A DNA stretch of 48,089 bases from Prochloraceae cyanobacterium PL24a_bin.78 (GTDB taxonomy: Bacteria; Cyanobacteriota; Cyanobacteriia; Cyanobacteriales; JANQIW01). This document shows, piece by piece, positions 17,126 to 26,134 of the stretch. The position numbers were made by a program, and so were the translations under genes. Positions within the stretch are counted from its first letter, which is position 1, and each line of letters opens with the position of its first letter. The DNA lies in contig JANQIW010000003.1 in NCBI GenBank assembly GCA_028281945.1, positions 1 to 48,089 of the forward strand, read 5' to 3'. The notes beneath the pieces were generated by a model that was given only the letters and a program-made list of their open reading frames with translations, was not told the origin of the DNA and did no database searches.

Positions 17126-17548
17126 GTGCGCAATCAAAAAGCTAATTCCATAGACTTAAATAATAAATATCCATGTCCATGTAGACGTAAAGGTTGTCTC
17201 TTAGGCATCGCATTGACAGAAGCATTAGGCTGCGATCGTTGCGGACAAATATTTATTGTAATCAAAGAAGGACAAGCCATAGAACAATTGTCATCCATTT
17301 ATCCATACAAAAGTGCATGGCGTTGGAATGGAAAAAACTGGAAGAGATTAAATAATGGAATTAAAGAACATTATTTAGTAATATCTTTAGGAGTAATTTT
17401 AGTATTATTAATAGTCTGGCTTCCCTTAGCATTATTACTACCACAAAATTGGGAGAAACCATTGATGATTCTCTGGGCAGTTATAGCATTAATCCTAGCA
17501 TTTTTACCCGGATTAATCCTTTGGTTAGCATATCGGAATCGAGGTTAA
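17126..17548 (+). CDS. Zinc-ribbon protein with two membrane spans
   Basis: This 140-residue hypothetical protein starts at GTG, with no in-frame ATG near it. The N-terminal part has a Cys set: CPC at 17-19, C24 and CDRCG near 36-40. This looks like a small zinc ribbon, followed by an Ile/Gln stretch and SAWRWNGKNWKRLN. Two transmembrane segments follow at about 83-103 and 111-135, linked by PQNWEKP. Proteins of this design are conserved in cyanobacteria, but I know of no assigned function. It is in the same orientation as the ProA-like gene, and its last ~40 bases are duplicated 170 bp downstream. Confidence 0.75.
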   Translation: MRNQKANSIDLNNKYPCPCRRKGCLLGIALTEALGCDRCGQIFIVIKEGQAIEQLSSIYPYKSAWRWNGKNWKRLNNGIKEHYLVISLGVILVLLIVWLPLALLLPQNWEKPLMILWAVIALILAFLPGLILWLAYRNRG

Positions 17549-17552
17549 ATTA

Positions 17553-17717
17553 ATGACAATGAAGAAAAAAGATTATAAACTTATAGATTTAGGAGAAAAT
17601 TTTAGTATTATTAATACTTTAGTGTTCCAAAGCATTAATGCCAAATTTGGGGAAAACTATAGTATTAGAATTTTTGCCAGATTAATTATCTGGTTAACAT
17701 ATGAGAATCAGGAATAA
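17553..17717 (+). CDS. 54-codon ORF ending in a duplicated gene 3' end
   Basis: The ORF is ATGACAATGAAG... to TAA at 17715-17717, 54 residues. Its last dozen residues (RLIIWLTYENQE) mirror the C-terminus of the preceding protein (GLILWLAYRNRG) in the same frame, and the bases that follow, including ATGACAATGAA, are duplicated too. So the ORF arose at least partly from a local duplication of the end of the zinc-ribbon gene. Whether it is translated is uncertain. It could simply be leader sequence of the ProA-like gene. Confidence 0.3.
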   Translation: MTMKKKDYKLIDLGENFSIINTLVFQSINAKFGENYSIRIFARLIIWLTYENQE

Positions 17718-17721
17718 AACA

Positions 17722-18993
17722 ATGACAATGAATCATGACATCTCCTCTCAATCAATCTTTCCGATTTTAAAGCGCGCCAATAATGCTTTTATGCACCAAT
17801 TAGAATTTACATCCAGAGAGCGTAGCCAAGTAGTCAAAGCAATGGCAGAAGAGATTAATAATTCTTTTGATTCTATACTCGAAGCTAATACTCTGGATTT
17901 GGAAATGAGTAGAGAAATGGCGGTGCCTGAGATTATCTTAGATTGGTTGAAATTAACACCCCAAAGATTAGAATCAACCGTGAAAATTTTGCGACAGTTG
18001 GCAGCATTATCAGATCCTTTAGAGAAAGTAATTGATGGATGTTATCAATTTAATACCTCGGTGAGTTATTCTCAACCAAATCCTCTTGGGGTAATTGCTT
18101 TTATCTATGAAGGTTTTCCAGAAATAGGAGCCATTGCAGCAGGTTTTGCACTGAAAACAGGCAACAGTATTATTCTCAGAGGGTCCAGTGTTGGCAGTAA
18201 TACTCATGGAACTATGGCTAAAGTATTACAAACAGCTATAGTACAATTAGATTATCCACCTGGTTGCCTAGAATATTTATCTTGGGATCGAGGGAGTGTA
18301 ATTCAGGAATTAGTTACTCAAGAGAGATTTATTAACTTAGTTATTCCCTATGGTCGACCTAGTTTAGTACAACAAGTGATTCAGAATTCAAGTGTTCCTA
18401 CTTTAGAGCCTTCCATGGGAAATTGCTATCTTTATTTGAGCGAAAAAGGAGATTTTGAATTAGTTAGATTTGCGATTATTGACAGTCATAAGAGAAATCC
18501 AGATGCTGTAAATGCTATTGAAAAAGTTTTAATTAATAGTCAACATAAGAAATCATCCTTAGTAAGATTGTTTAATTTTCTCAAAGAGAAGAATTTTGAA
18601 TTACGAGGAGATCTGCCATTAGTTGAAGAATTTCCTGAACATTTAACCATAGCAGAAAAATCAGAATGGAAAATACCTTATCTTCAAAAGATAGTTGCTT
18701 TTCGCACAGTAAATAGTTTAGAAAAAGCCATTGCTTGGATTAATTATCATAGTAGTTCTCATGCAGATACTATAATTACAGAATCTTATCAAGAAAGTCG
18801 TTTGTTTGCCTTAAAAATTGATAGTGCTTTAGTATATATTAATTCATCCCCTCGATTTTCGAGAATACCAAAATCAGGAGAATCGGTATTTTTAGGTATA
18901 TCAGCCCAGAAAGGCTCACGTCGAGGGTTAATTAGTTTAGAAAGATTCACTAGCGTTAAACAAATAGTTCAAGGAGATGGAAGCAAATTATAA
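17722..18993 (+). CDS. ProA-like gamma-glutamyl phosphate reductase paralogue lacking the catalytic Cys
   Basis: The product is 423 residues from the ATG at 17722, which has AGGA about ten bases upstream. An ATG at 17701 in the same frame lies inside a duplicated segment and is less likely. The overall fold is that of glutamate-5-semialdehyde dehydrogenase: NPLGVIAFIYEGFPEI, ALKTGNSIILRGSS, VIPYGRPSLVQQV, SSSHADTIITES and a C-terminal RRGLISLERFTS. In true ProA the catalytic Cys sits in PSxCNxxE. Here that segment is NPDAVNAIE, so the Cys is Val (residue 263 from this start). The enzyme therefore should not make the thiohemiacetal intermediate, and the protein is either a non-catalytic paralogue or has another role. 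The annotation as proA should be treated with care. Confidence 0.85.
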   Translation: MTMNHDISSQSIFPILKRANNAFMHQLEFTSRERSQVVKAMAEEINNSFDSILEANTLDLEMSREMAVPEIILDWLKLTPQRLESTVKILRQLAALSDPLEKVIDGCYQFNTSVSYSQPNPLGVIAFIYEGFPEIGAIAAGFALKTGNSIILRGSSVGSNTHGTMAKVLQTAIVQLDYPPGCLEYLSWDRGSVIQELVTQERFINLVIPYGRPSLVQQVIQNSSVPTLEPSMGNCYLYLSEKGDFELVRFAIIDSHKRNPDAVNAIEKVLINSQHKKSSLVRLFNFLKEKNFELRGDLPLVEEFPEHLTIAEKSEWKIPYLQKIVAFRTVNSLEKAIAWINYHSSSHADTIITESYQESRLFALKIDSALVYINSSPRFSRIPKSGESVFLGISAQKGSRRGLISLERFTSVKQIVQGDGSKL

Positions 18994-19537
18994 TTTCCAA
19001 GTGATAAGTTTTAATAAAAATTGTTTGAAATATGATTATATCTGCCAATTACAATTAAATACTTGATTGGTTTTTTAGAGTTTGAAGATAGATCAAAAAC
19101 CTAATGGCAAGACTAAAAATATAAAAGATACAAAGCTGACGAAGAGACTTCGGTTGACTTCTGCTTAGCCGGAGGCGGAAGCCAACGGTTGACAAAGGAG
19201 AGACGATTATAAATTAACAATTTTCCCCAAAAATTATTCAACATTATTATGAAATATTGAGGGAATTTTGACATTTTTGGCAACTAAAATCCTCATTACA
19301 TTAATACATTCAACACAACAACTACATCCAGGGAATTTTTTACCTAATAAACCCAGAAAAGTGTATGAATACTAGTAATAATATCAATTTTCTAAAACAA
19401 TCCATTCTCTCCATCTCCCAAGTATTCCCTAATTCTTCCAATTTTTCCAACTAAATATCTAACATAATTATGGGAAATATTAGGAGTTACAGGGATCACA
19501 AAAGTGATCGATATATTCCGTAACTCCCAATGATTAA
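18994..19537. other. Convergent gap with a palindromic repeat
   Basis: A 544-bp gap lies between the ProA-like gene and desC. At 19153-19193 it has a GC-richer element beginning TTGACTTCTGCTTAGCCGG and ending GCCAACGGTTGAC, related to 32602-32638. Repeat B is at 19381-19396, followed by a CCATTCTCTCCATCTCCC minisatellite fragment at 19402-19419. An inverted-repeat candidate near 19485-19530 (repeated GTTACAG/GTAACTCC) lies just past the desC stop. No gene is seen. Confidence 0.6.
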
Positions 19538-20368
19538 TTAACTGGAAGTGGAATTTTTGGATGGTGCTAATTTGACATTTGTAGCTAAACCCAAAAATTG
19601 TAATAATTGTATTGTCATCCAAGTAAGGTCGATTTCCCACCATTGCAATCCATGACGTGCTGAATACTGATAAGCATGGTGATTATTATGCCAACCTTCT
19701 CCAAAGGAAACTAAAGCAACCCACCAACAGTTTTTAGAGTTATCATTTGATTCATGACTTTTATAACCAAATTTATGAGTAGCACTGTTAACAAACCAAG
19801 TACAGTGAAAGACTACTACTAATCTGACAAAAATACCCCAAATGACAAAAGGCCATCCCCCTAGAGAAAATAACAATAATCCTAGAACTACTTGAATAGG
19901 AATAAAATATTTTTCACAAAAATTATAAAAAGGATCATTTTCTATATCTTTGATATATTGAGGAACTAATTGATCTGCTGGATTTTTAATAATCATCCAA
20001 CCTATATGAGACCACCAAAACCCTTTATTAGAATCATGAGGATCGGGATCGGTATCAGAGTATTTATGATGAATCCGATGCAAACCAATCCAGGAAATAG
20101 GGCCTCCTTGACAAGCAAGAGTACCGCAAAATATCAATATATATTCTAACCACTTGGGGGTTTGAAAACTACGATGGGCACCTAAACGATGAAATCCTAA
20201 AGTGATTCCAATTCCTGCAGTTAACCAGTAAAGTACAAACCCAATACCAACCGCTCTCCAATCAAAATTACTGGGAAATAAAGCCAGTAGGGCTATTCCG
20301 TGGATTCCTGTCATGTAGATAATAACATTCCAATCAAGTGGAAGTTTTTGTGATGTAGCAATAGTCAT
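19538..20368 (-). CDS. desC: Acyl-lipid Delta-9 fatty acid desaturase
   Basis: This is a 276-residue membrane di-iron desaturase. The three histidine boxes are HRLGAH (60-65), HRIHH (97-101) and HNNHH (227-231), with the conserved SDTDPDPH between boxes one and two. Four hydrophobic segments surround them. It introduces the first double bond at Delta-9 of membrane-lipid acyl chains using ferredoxin electrons. The N-terminus is the short cyanobacterial type without a cytochrome b5 domain. It is a single gene, and desC-type genes are often cold-responsive, but no regulatory signal is visible here. Confidence 0.93.
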   Translation of the reverse strand: MTIATSQKLPLDWNVIIYMTGIHGIALLALFPSNFDWRAVGIGFVLYWLTAGIGITLGFHRLGAHRSFQTPKWLEYILIFCGTLACQGGPISWIGLHRIHHKYSDTDPDPHDSNKGFWWSHIGWMIIKNPADQLVPQYIKDIENDPFYNFCEKYFIPIQVVLGLLLFSLGGWPFVIWGIFVRLVVVFHCTWFVNSATHKFGYKSHESNDNSKNCWWVALVSFGEGWHNNHHAYQYSARHGLQWWEIDLTWMTIQLLQFLGLATNVKLAPSKNSTSS

Positions 20369-20619
20369 GCAATATTTTGAATTCTAACGTTATTAATACT
20401 CGTAGATCTAATGACCTAGAGTGGAGAAATTTTATAAAATTTCAAGATTTAGGGATCTTTCTTTTGATTTTTTTAGCTTATGGCTAGTTTTTGTCCTAAT
20501 TTGTCCATTGGGCAAGGCCCAAGCCTAGCGATCTCAACTTGAATTTACTTTAGTTAGTAAGTCATAATTCTTAGGATCGCAAAATAGATTTATTAAAAAG
20601 CTGGATTTATTAAAAGCAA

Positions 20620-21852
20620 ATGGATACTAAAAAGCTATTAGAAACCTCAGAAATAACACTAATGCCAATTTTTGCCCAAATTGACGCTAAAGTCAAGGAA
20701 AACATCAAAAAAGTTTTGGAAGCCTATAGATATCATCGTGTTGGAGTACATCATTTCTCTAGTGTTAGCGGTTATGGCCATGACGATTTAGGAAGAGATA
20801 CTTTGGATTCTGTGTTTGCTAGGGTTATGGGCGCTGAATCTGCTTTAGTGCGGGTACAGTTTGTCTCTGGCACTCACGCTATTATGTGTGCTTTATTTGG
20901 CATTCTTCGCCCTGGAGATGAAATGTTAGCGGTGGTTGGTTCTCCTTACGATACTTTGGAGGAAGCCATCGGCATTCGAGATGGTGGTTATGGCTCTTTG
21001 GCTGAGTTTAACATAAAATACAGAGAATTATCACTTACTCAAGAAGGAATAGTTGATTGGGAAGTTTTGAATACTGCTATTAAAGATAATACTCGTTTGG
21101 TTTTAATTCAACGCTCTTGTGGTTATTCTTGGCGGAAAAGTCTATCTATTGAGGAAATTGAGAGAATTATTACTTTAGTGAAGCAGCAAAATCCTAATAC
21201 GGTTTGTTTTGTGGATAATTGTTATGGAGAATTCATTGAAAATTGTGAACCTACGGCTGTGGGAGCGGATTTAATGGCTGGTTCTTTAATTAAAAATCCT
21301 GGAGGCACTATTGTTACTGCTGGAGGTTATGTTGCTGGGAAAAAAGATTTGGTGGAAGCTGCGGCTTGTCGATTGACTTCTCCGGGAATCGGTAGCAGTT
21401 GCGGGGCTACTTTTGATCAAAATAGGTTGTTGTTTCAAGGGTTATTTTTGGCTCCACAAATGGTGGGGGAAGCTGTTAAGAGTAGTTATTTAATTGCTGA
21501 GGTTTTTTCTCGGTTGGGTTATGAGGTAAATCCTCTTCCTAATGTTCCTCGAAGGGATATTATTCAAGCTATTAAGTTGGGTTCTGCTGATAAGTTGATT
21601 GCTTTTTGTCAGGCGATTCAAAAGTTTTCTCCTGTTGGTTCTTATTTGGATCCTGTGCCTGCATCTCAGCCTGGTTATGAGAGTAAGTTGGTGATGGCTG
21701 GGGGGACTTTTATTGATGGTAGTACTTCTGAATTCTCTGCTGATGGTCCTCTTCGTGAGCCTTTTATTGTCTTTTGTCAGGGTGCTACTCATTGGACTCA
21801 TGTTTCTCTTGCTCTTGAAAGTGCTATGGATGCGGTGGGTTTTTATTCTTAA
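20620..21852 (+). CDS. Methionine gamma-lyase family ("aluminium resistance") PLP protein
   Basis: This is a 410-residue fold type I PLP enzyme. Near the N-terminus is GYGHDDLGRDTLDSVFARVMGAE. Then come VQFVSGTHAIMCALFGILRPGD (cofactor phosphate region), CFVDNCYGEFIE with the Asp facing the pyridine nitrogen, and SLIKNPGGTIV, whose Lys should form the Schiff base. The family is often labelled aluminium resistance protein or cystathionine beta-lyase-related, and the in vivo substrate in cyanobacteria is not established. An acyl-lipid desaturase gene is divergent upstream, with 251 bp between. A G-rich minisatellite begins 33 bp after the stop. Confidence 0.88.
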   Translation: MDTKKLLETSEITLMPIFAQIDAKVKENIKKVLEAYRYHRVGVHHFSSVSGYGHDDLGRDTLDSVFARVMGAESALVRVQFVSGTHAIMCALFGILRPGDEMLAVVGSPYDTLEEAIGIRDGGYGSLAEFNIKYRELSLTQEGIVDWEVLNTAIKDNTRLVLIQRSCGYSWRKSLSIEEIERIITLVKQQNPNTVCFVDNCYGEFIENCEPTAVGADLMAGSLIKNPGGTIVTAGGYVAGKKDLVEAAACRLTSPGIGSSCGATFDQNRLLFQGLFLAPQMVGEAVKSSYLIAEVFSRLGYEVNPLPNVPRRDIIQAIKLGSADKLIAFCQAIQKFSPVGSYLDPVPASQPGYESKLVMAGGTFIDGSTSEFSADGPLREPFIVFCQGATHWTHVSLALESAMDAVGFYS

Positions 21853-21884
21853 TATGGTTTTTGTTTAATAATGATAGAGAGAAT

Positions 21885-22032
21885 GGGGGAATGGGAGAAT
21901 GGGAGAATGGGAGATGGTTTTTAGGAAGATGATTTCCTTGGGAATGGGGGGAATGGGAGACTTGGGAGAAAAAGAATACATCTTATTAGTTATTACTTCT
22001 TACTTATTACTTAAATCTTGGATGGGGAGATG
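21885..22032 (+). repeat. G-rich minisatellite and TTACTTA cassette
   Basis: From 21885 to 21911 the + strand reads GGGGG-AAT-GGG-AGAAT-GGG-AGAAT-GGG, a canonical G-quadruplex pattern, 33 bp after the preceding stop. A second G block is at 21950-21969. TTACTT heptamers follow (about 21985-22013), ending in AAATCTTGGATGGGGAGATG. The same TTACTTA-plus-GGATGGGG cassette occurs at 5385-5440 (inverted) and 32655-32735. Bases 22033-22254 hold no visible feature. Confidence 0.85.
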
Positions 22033-22254
22033 AGAGAATTATCGTAGATTTAAGATTTTTCAATTTAGAAGTTACCCACCCAAAGCCCAAAACAACGCAA
22101 ATTCGTTCTAACGATGGCAAATTGATAGCCTGAAACCCTTATTATTACGTTACGGTGTATAAGTCCTAAATTCTGTCATTGATTAAAGACAAATTGATTG
22201 ATATTATAATGTAAATAAATTAATCTCAAAAGAAAATAGAGAGCAAATTGCCTC

Positions 22255-22704
22255 ATGTCACAACATCAAATCCAATTATTTTGGCAACGAAATACCTCAG
22301 ATTTTGAATATAAAACTTATACTAGAAATCACACTTGGAAATTTAAAAATGGTGTCACTATACAAGCTTCAGCTGCACCGGGATTTAGAGGTGATGCAAA
22401 TGCGATCGATCCGGAGGAGGCATATGTAGCCTCTCTATCTAGCTGTCATATGTTGACTTTTTTAGCAATTTGTGCCAAAGAAAAAATTATTGTCAATAGC
22501 TATGAAGATGAGGCTGTAGGATATCTTGAACGTAATGAATCTAAAAAATATGTAATTACTAAAGTAATCCTTAAACCTAAAGTAATCTTTGACGAAGGAA
22601 TGAATGTTTCTCAAGAAAAACTGGAAGAATTACATCATATCTCCCATCAAGAATGTTTTATTGCTAATTCTGTTAAAACTAAAATTGAAACTATTATTGA
22701 TTAA
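22255..22704 (+). CDS. OsmC/Ohr-family peroxidase-like protein
   Basis: This 149-residue protein has the two redox cysteines of the family. The first is in VASLSSCHMLTFLAICAKE (about 59-77) and the second is in HISHQECFIANSVK near residue 131. An N-terminal beta sheet with KFKNGVTIQASAAPGFRGDA precedes them. OsmC and Ohr reduce organic hydroperoxides with a Cys pair. This shorter OsmC-type member is likely to do the same. It is convergent with the PBP2 gene, with 74 bp between. Confidence 0.9.
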   Translation: MSQHQIQLFWQRNTSDFEYKTYTRNHTWKFKNGVTIQASAAPGFRGDANAIDPEEAYVASLSSCHMLTFLAICAKEKIIVNSYEDEAVGYLERNESKKYVITKVILKPKVIFDEGMNVSQEKLEELHHISHQECFIANSVKTKIETIID

Positions 22705-22778
22705 GTTTTTAATTTAACTTATAAAAATTATAAAATATAACACAATTATTGCGCAGAAAATACGCAGTTTTTAAAACC

Positions 22779-24584
22779 TTAATCATTATTCTTTTTCTGA
22801 CTATTAAAATACTCAGCCATGACATCACGAACGATTGGCCCTGCTGTAGATCCCCCACCCCCTCCAGAATGCTCCACAAAAGCCACCACAACGATTTCAG
22901 GATGATCATAAGGTGCAAAACCACCAAACCAAGTATGAGACTTACCCGGAGGTGCTTCAGCTGTACCACTTTTACCTGCCGCAGGAGGCAAATAATCAAC
23001 ACTCAAAGCCCTACCGGTGCCGCTAGTAACCACCGATCGTAAACCCTGACGTAAAGTACTAATAGTAGTAGGTTTTAAATTCAAAGAAACCCTTTTTTCT
23101 AGGGAAGCACCATTGTCATCAAGTAAATGAGGCTGAATCCGATAACCACCATTAGCAACCACCGCAAACATCACAGCCACCTGCAAAGGAGTAGCTAAAG
23201 TAAACCCTTGGCCAATAGACATATTCACCGAATCCCCATCACTCCAACCCCAGTTAAAACGCTTACGCTTCCAAGCATCATCGGCAATTAAACCGGGTGT
23301 TTCCTCTGGCAATTCAATCCCTGTTTTGCTACCAAAACCAAATTTCCTTGCCCAATCAATCAAGGTTTCACCACCTACACCTCTACCAACTTGCCCATAA
23401 AAAGTATTGCTACTCCAAGCCATCGATCGAATATAATTCATAGGGCCAAAACCTGCCCGATTCCATTCACCAAATAAAGTACCCCCAACATTAAGATAAG
23501 CATAAGTAGGTAAAACAGTACCGGAGGGATATTTTCCAGATTCCATCCCTGAAGTAGCGGTAACTATTTTAAAGGTAGAAGCAGGGGGAAAACCTCGTAA
23601 ACCTCGATTAATAAAAGGATCTCCTTTAGCCGTTAGCTGTTGCCAAATATCAGGGGTAAAACGGGAGGAAAAGATATTGGGATCGAAACGAGGATAACTA
23701 GCCATAGCTAAAACACTACCATCATTAGGATTTATGGCTACTACTGCCCCTTTGCGCTCACCTAAAGCCTTTTCTGCGGCTCTTTGTACATCTACATCCA
23801 ATGTTAAAGTAAGATCATTACCTGCTAAGGCTGGCTCTTGTCCTAAAATCCGTAGCATACGTCCACTACCATCTACTTCAAGTTTTAAACCACCCCATTC
23901 TCCACGAAGTGAAGATTCAAATGCGGCCTCTGCTCCTAATTTTCCGAAAAAATCTCCCAAACGATAACCTAGATGTTTTCTCTCTTGCAATTGTTGGGGA
24001 TTAAGTTCTCCTGTATACCCTAAAACATGAGCTGCTAATTCTCCGTGGGGGTAAAAACGTACAGTTTCAGCATCTACTTCTACTCCATGTAGAAGATGGC
24101 GATATTCTTCAATGGCTGTGACATCGTTAAAATTTAAACCTCGAGCGATTCTAATTAGGGTAGTGGAGTTTTTTGAGGAGAGATCGACTTTTTCTTGGAT
24201 TTCCCTTTCTTCGATTTTTAAAATCTGTGAGAGATACCATCTGGTTTTTGGCCAAGTTGGTTTTTTGGCGGCAGTAGGCCATACATATATGGAGTGGGAA
24301 AGACGTGTTGCTGCCATAACTCTACCAAAACGATCGAACATATTTCCTCTTACAGGAGATTTAGGGATAATACGGGTACGATTATTTTCTGCTTTTTGTC
24401 GATATTCTTCCCCTTTTACTAATTGTAAATAAGCAAAGCGAGAACCGATGCCTCCAAATAATCCTAAAGTGACTAAGAAAAAGATAAGTATATATTTAAA
24501 TTTACCGCCAACGGTACGAGATTTTTGTTTAGATTTGGTTTCAGAGGATATTACTTTAATTTTAGAATGTGATATTAGTACCAT
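22779..24584 (-). CDS. mrdA: Penicillin-binding protein 2 (class B transpeptidase)
   Basis: This is a 601-residue protein. One N-terminal transmembrane helix (31-49) is followed by a pedestal domain and the transpeptidase. The active-site SxxK is in PASTFKIV (S336, K339), the SxN motif is in MAWSSNTFYGQ, and KSGT is at K538. It cross-links peptidoglycan during cell elongation with RodA. Just before the C-terminus is a Gly-rich HSGGGGGSTAGPIVRDV. Length and order are as usual for cyanobacterial PBP2. Confidence 0.94.
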   Translation of the reverse strand: MVLISHSKIKVISSETKSKQKSRTVGGKFKYILIFFLVTLGLFGGIGSRFAYLQLVKGEEYRQKAENNRTRIIPKSPVRGNMFDRFGRVMAATRLSHSIYVWPTAAKKPTWPKTRWYLSQILKIEEREIQEKVDLSSKNSTTLIRIARGLNFNDVTAIEEYRHLLHGVEVDAETVRFYPHGELAAHVLGYTGELNPQQLQERKHLGYRLGDFFGKLGAEAAFESSLRGEWGGLKLEVDGSGRMLRILGQEPALAGNDLTLTLDVDVQRAAEKALGERKGAVVAINPNDGSVLAMASYPRFDPNIFSSRFTPDIWQQLTAKGDPFINRGLRGFPPASTFKIVTATSGMESGKYPSGTVLPTYAYLNVGGTLFGEWNRAGFGPMNYIRSMAWSSNTFYGQVGRGVGGETLIDWARKFGFGSKTGIELPEETPGLIADDAWKRKRFNWGWSDGDSVNMSIGQGFTLATPLQVAVMFAVVANGGYRIQPHLLDDNGASLEKRVSLNLKPTTISTLRQGLRSVVTSGTGRALSVDYLPPAAGKSGTAEAPPGKSHTWFGGFAPYDHPEIVVVAFVEHSGGGGGSTAGPIVRDVMAEYFNSQKKNND

Positions 24585-24705
24585 ATAAATAGAAGAAGAT
24601 TTTTAGGGATTGATGATTTAATTTACAATATTGTCTATGGAGAATGAATTTGTTCTATAACTAGTTTAAGGAAGTCTAGTTAATAAAGTTGTCTATTTTC
24701 AGGGT

Positions 24706-24711
24706 ATAATG
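24706..24711 (+). promoter_or_regulatory. -10 box (TATAAT) upstream of ccs1
   Basis: A perfect TATAAT is 55 bp before the ccs1 ATG. I find no good -35 box at 17 bp. It is the only consensus -10 noticed in this gap. Confidence 0.3.
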
Positions 24712-24766
24712 TTTGTACAATTCAAGATTTAACATTTTTTTGTAATCAAGCTACAATCTACAATCA

Positions 24767-26134
24767 ATGACATTATCAGATTCAACAACAACAACCGAAT
24801 TTCTCTCTAAACCTCTCCAAGAATTACGTAGACTGATCAAAATTATTGCCAATTTAAAACTAGCCATAGTTTTACTATTATTAATTGCTATCTTTAGTAT
24901 TAGTGGTACTGTAATTGAACAAGGACAAACCTTAAGTTTTTATCAAGAAAATTATCCAGAATCTCCTGCTTTATTTGGTTTTTTAACATGGAAAGTTCTT
25001 CTGGCAATGGGATTAAATCATGTATATAGTACTTGGTGGTTTTTAAGTTTATTGGTTTTGTTTGGCGCAAGTCTAACGGCTTGTACTTTTACTCGTCAAA
25101 TACCTGCTTTAAAAGCGGTCAAACTTTGGAAATTTTATGATAAGCCTCGTCAGTTTAATAAACTGGCTTTAGCCACAAAGTTAAACTGTGGTTCTCTAGA
25201 TTCTATTATACCATTATTATCTCAACGAGGCTATAAAGTTTGGCAAGAAGAAAATAGTATTTATGCTCGTCGAGGTATAATTGGGAAAATAGGACCTATT
25301 GTGGTACATATAGGTATTTTAATTGTTCTGATGGGGGGTATATGGGGGAGTCTTTCTGGTTTTTTAGCACAGGAAATGATTTTAAGTGGGAATAGTTTTC
25401 AGGTAGAAAATATTATTGAGGCTGGGCCTTTTTCTCAGTCTTTGATTCCTCAAGATTGGGGTATTAAGGTAAATAGGTTCTGGATTGATTATACTCCTAA
25501 GGGTGATATTGACCAGTTTTATTCTGATTTGTCTGTGGTGGATAATGATGGTAAGGAGTTGAAAAGGGAAACTATTAATGTAAATAATCCTCTTCGATAT
25601 AAAGGGGTTACTTTTTATCAAACTAGCTGGGGAATTGGTGGGGTTTTAGCTCAAATAAATAATAGTCCGATTTTTCAGTTGCCAATGAGTGAGTTGCCTG
25701 TTCAACAAGCAGGACAAATTTGGGGTACTTGGATTCCGATTAAACCGGATATGAGTCAGGGTGTTTCTCTTTTGGCACGGGATTTACAGGGTACTATGTT
25801 GGTGTATGATGTTAATGGTAATTTGGCAAGTGCTGTACGTCCTGGAATGGCGGTGGATATTGATGGGGTAACTTTGAAAGTGTATGATTTAATTGGGACT
25901 ACTGGTTTACAAATAAAGGCGGATCCAGGTATTCCTATTGTTTATACTGGTTTTGCTTTATTAATAGCTGGGGTTTTGATGAGTTATATGTCGGTTTCTC
26001 AGATTTGGGGTTTGAAGTGTGATGGTGGTTTTTATCTGGGTGGTAAAACTAATCGTGCTCAAGTTGCTTTTGAACGGGAAATTATTCAGGTTTTATCTGA
26101 GATTAATACTCAAAATTCTTCTATTAAGGTTTAA
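24767..26134 (+). CDS. ccs1: Cytochrome c biogenesis protein Ccs1/CcsB (ResB family)
   Basis: This is a 455-residue system II cytochrome c assembly protein. Hydrophobic spans are at about 27-47 ([23 protein letters not shown]), 72-105 and 166-190, with a last one at about 398-418. Between the third and last is a large lumenal ResB domain with [18 protein letters not shown]. With CcsA it forms the haem delivery and ligation complex that matures cytochrome f and c6. The ATG is preceded by an AT-rich leader. The downstream gap of 847 bp is gene-free. Confidence 0.92.
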   Translation: MTLSDSTTTTEFLSKPLQELRRLIKIIANLKLAIVLLLLIAIFSISGTVIEQGQTLSFYQENYPESPALFGFLTWKVLLAMGLNHVYSTWWFLSLLVLFGASLTACTFTRQIPALKAVKLWKFYDKPRQFNKLALATKLNCGSLDSIIPLLSQRGYKVWQEENSIYARRGIIGKIGPIVVHIGILIVLMGGIWGSLSGFLAQEMILSGNSFQVENIIEAGPFSQSLIPQDWGIKVNRFWIDYTPKGDIDQFYSDLSVVDNDGKELKRETINVNNPLRYKGVTFYQTSWGIGGVLAQINNSPIFQLPMSELPVQQAGQIWGTWIPIKPDMSQGVSLLARDLQGTMLVYDVNGNLASAVRPGMAVDIDGVTLKVYDLIGTTGLQIKADPGIPIVYTGFALLIAGVLMSYMSVSQIWGLKCDGGFYLGGKTNRAQVAFEREIIQVLSEINTQNSSIKV

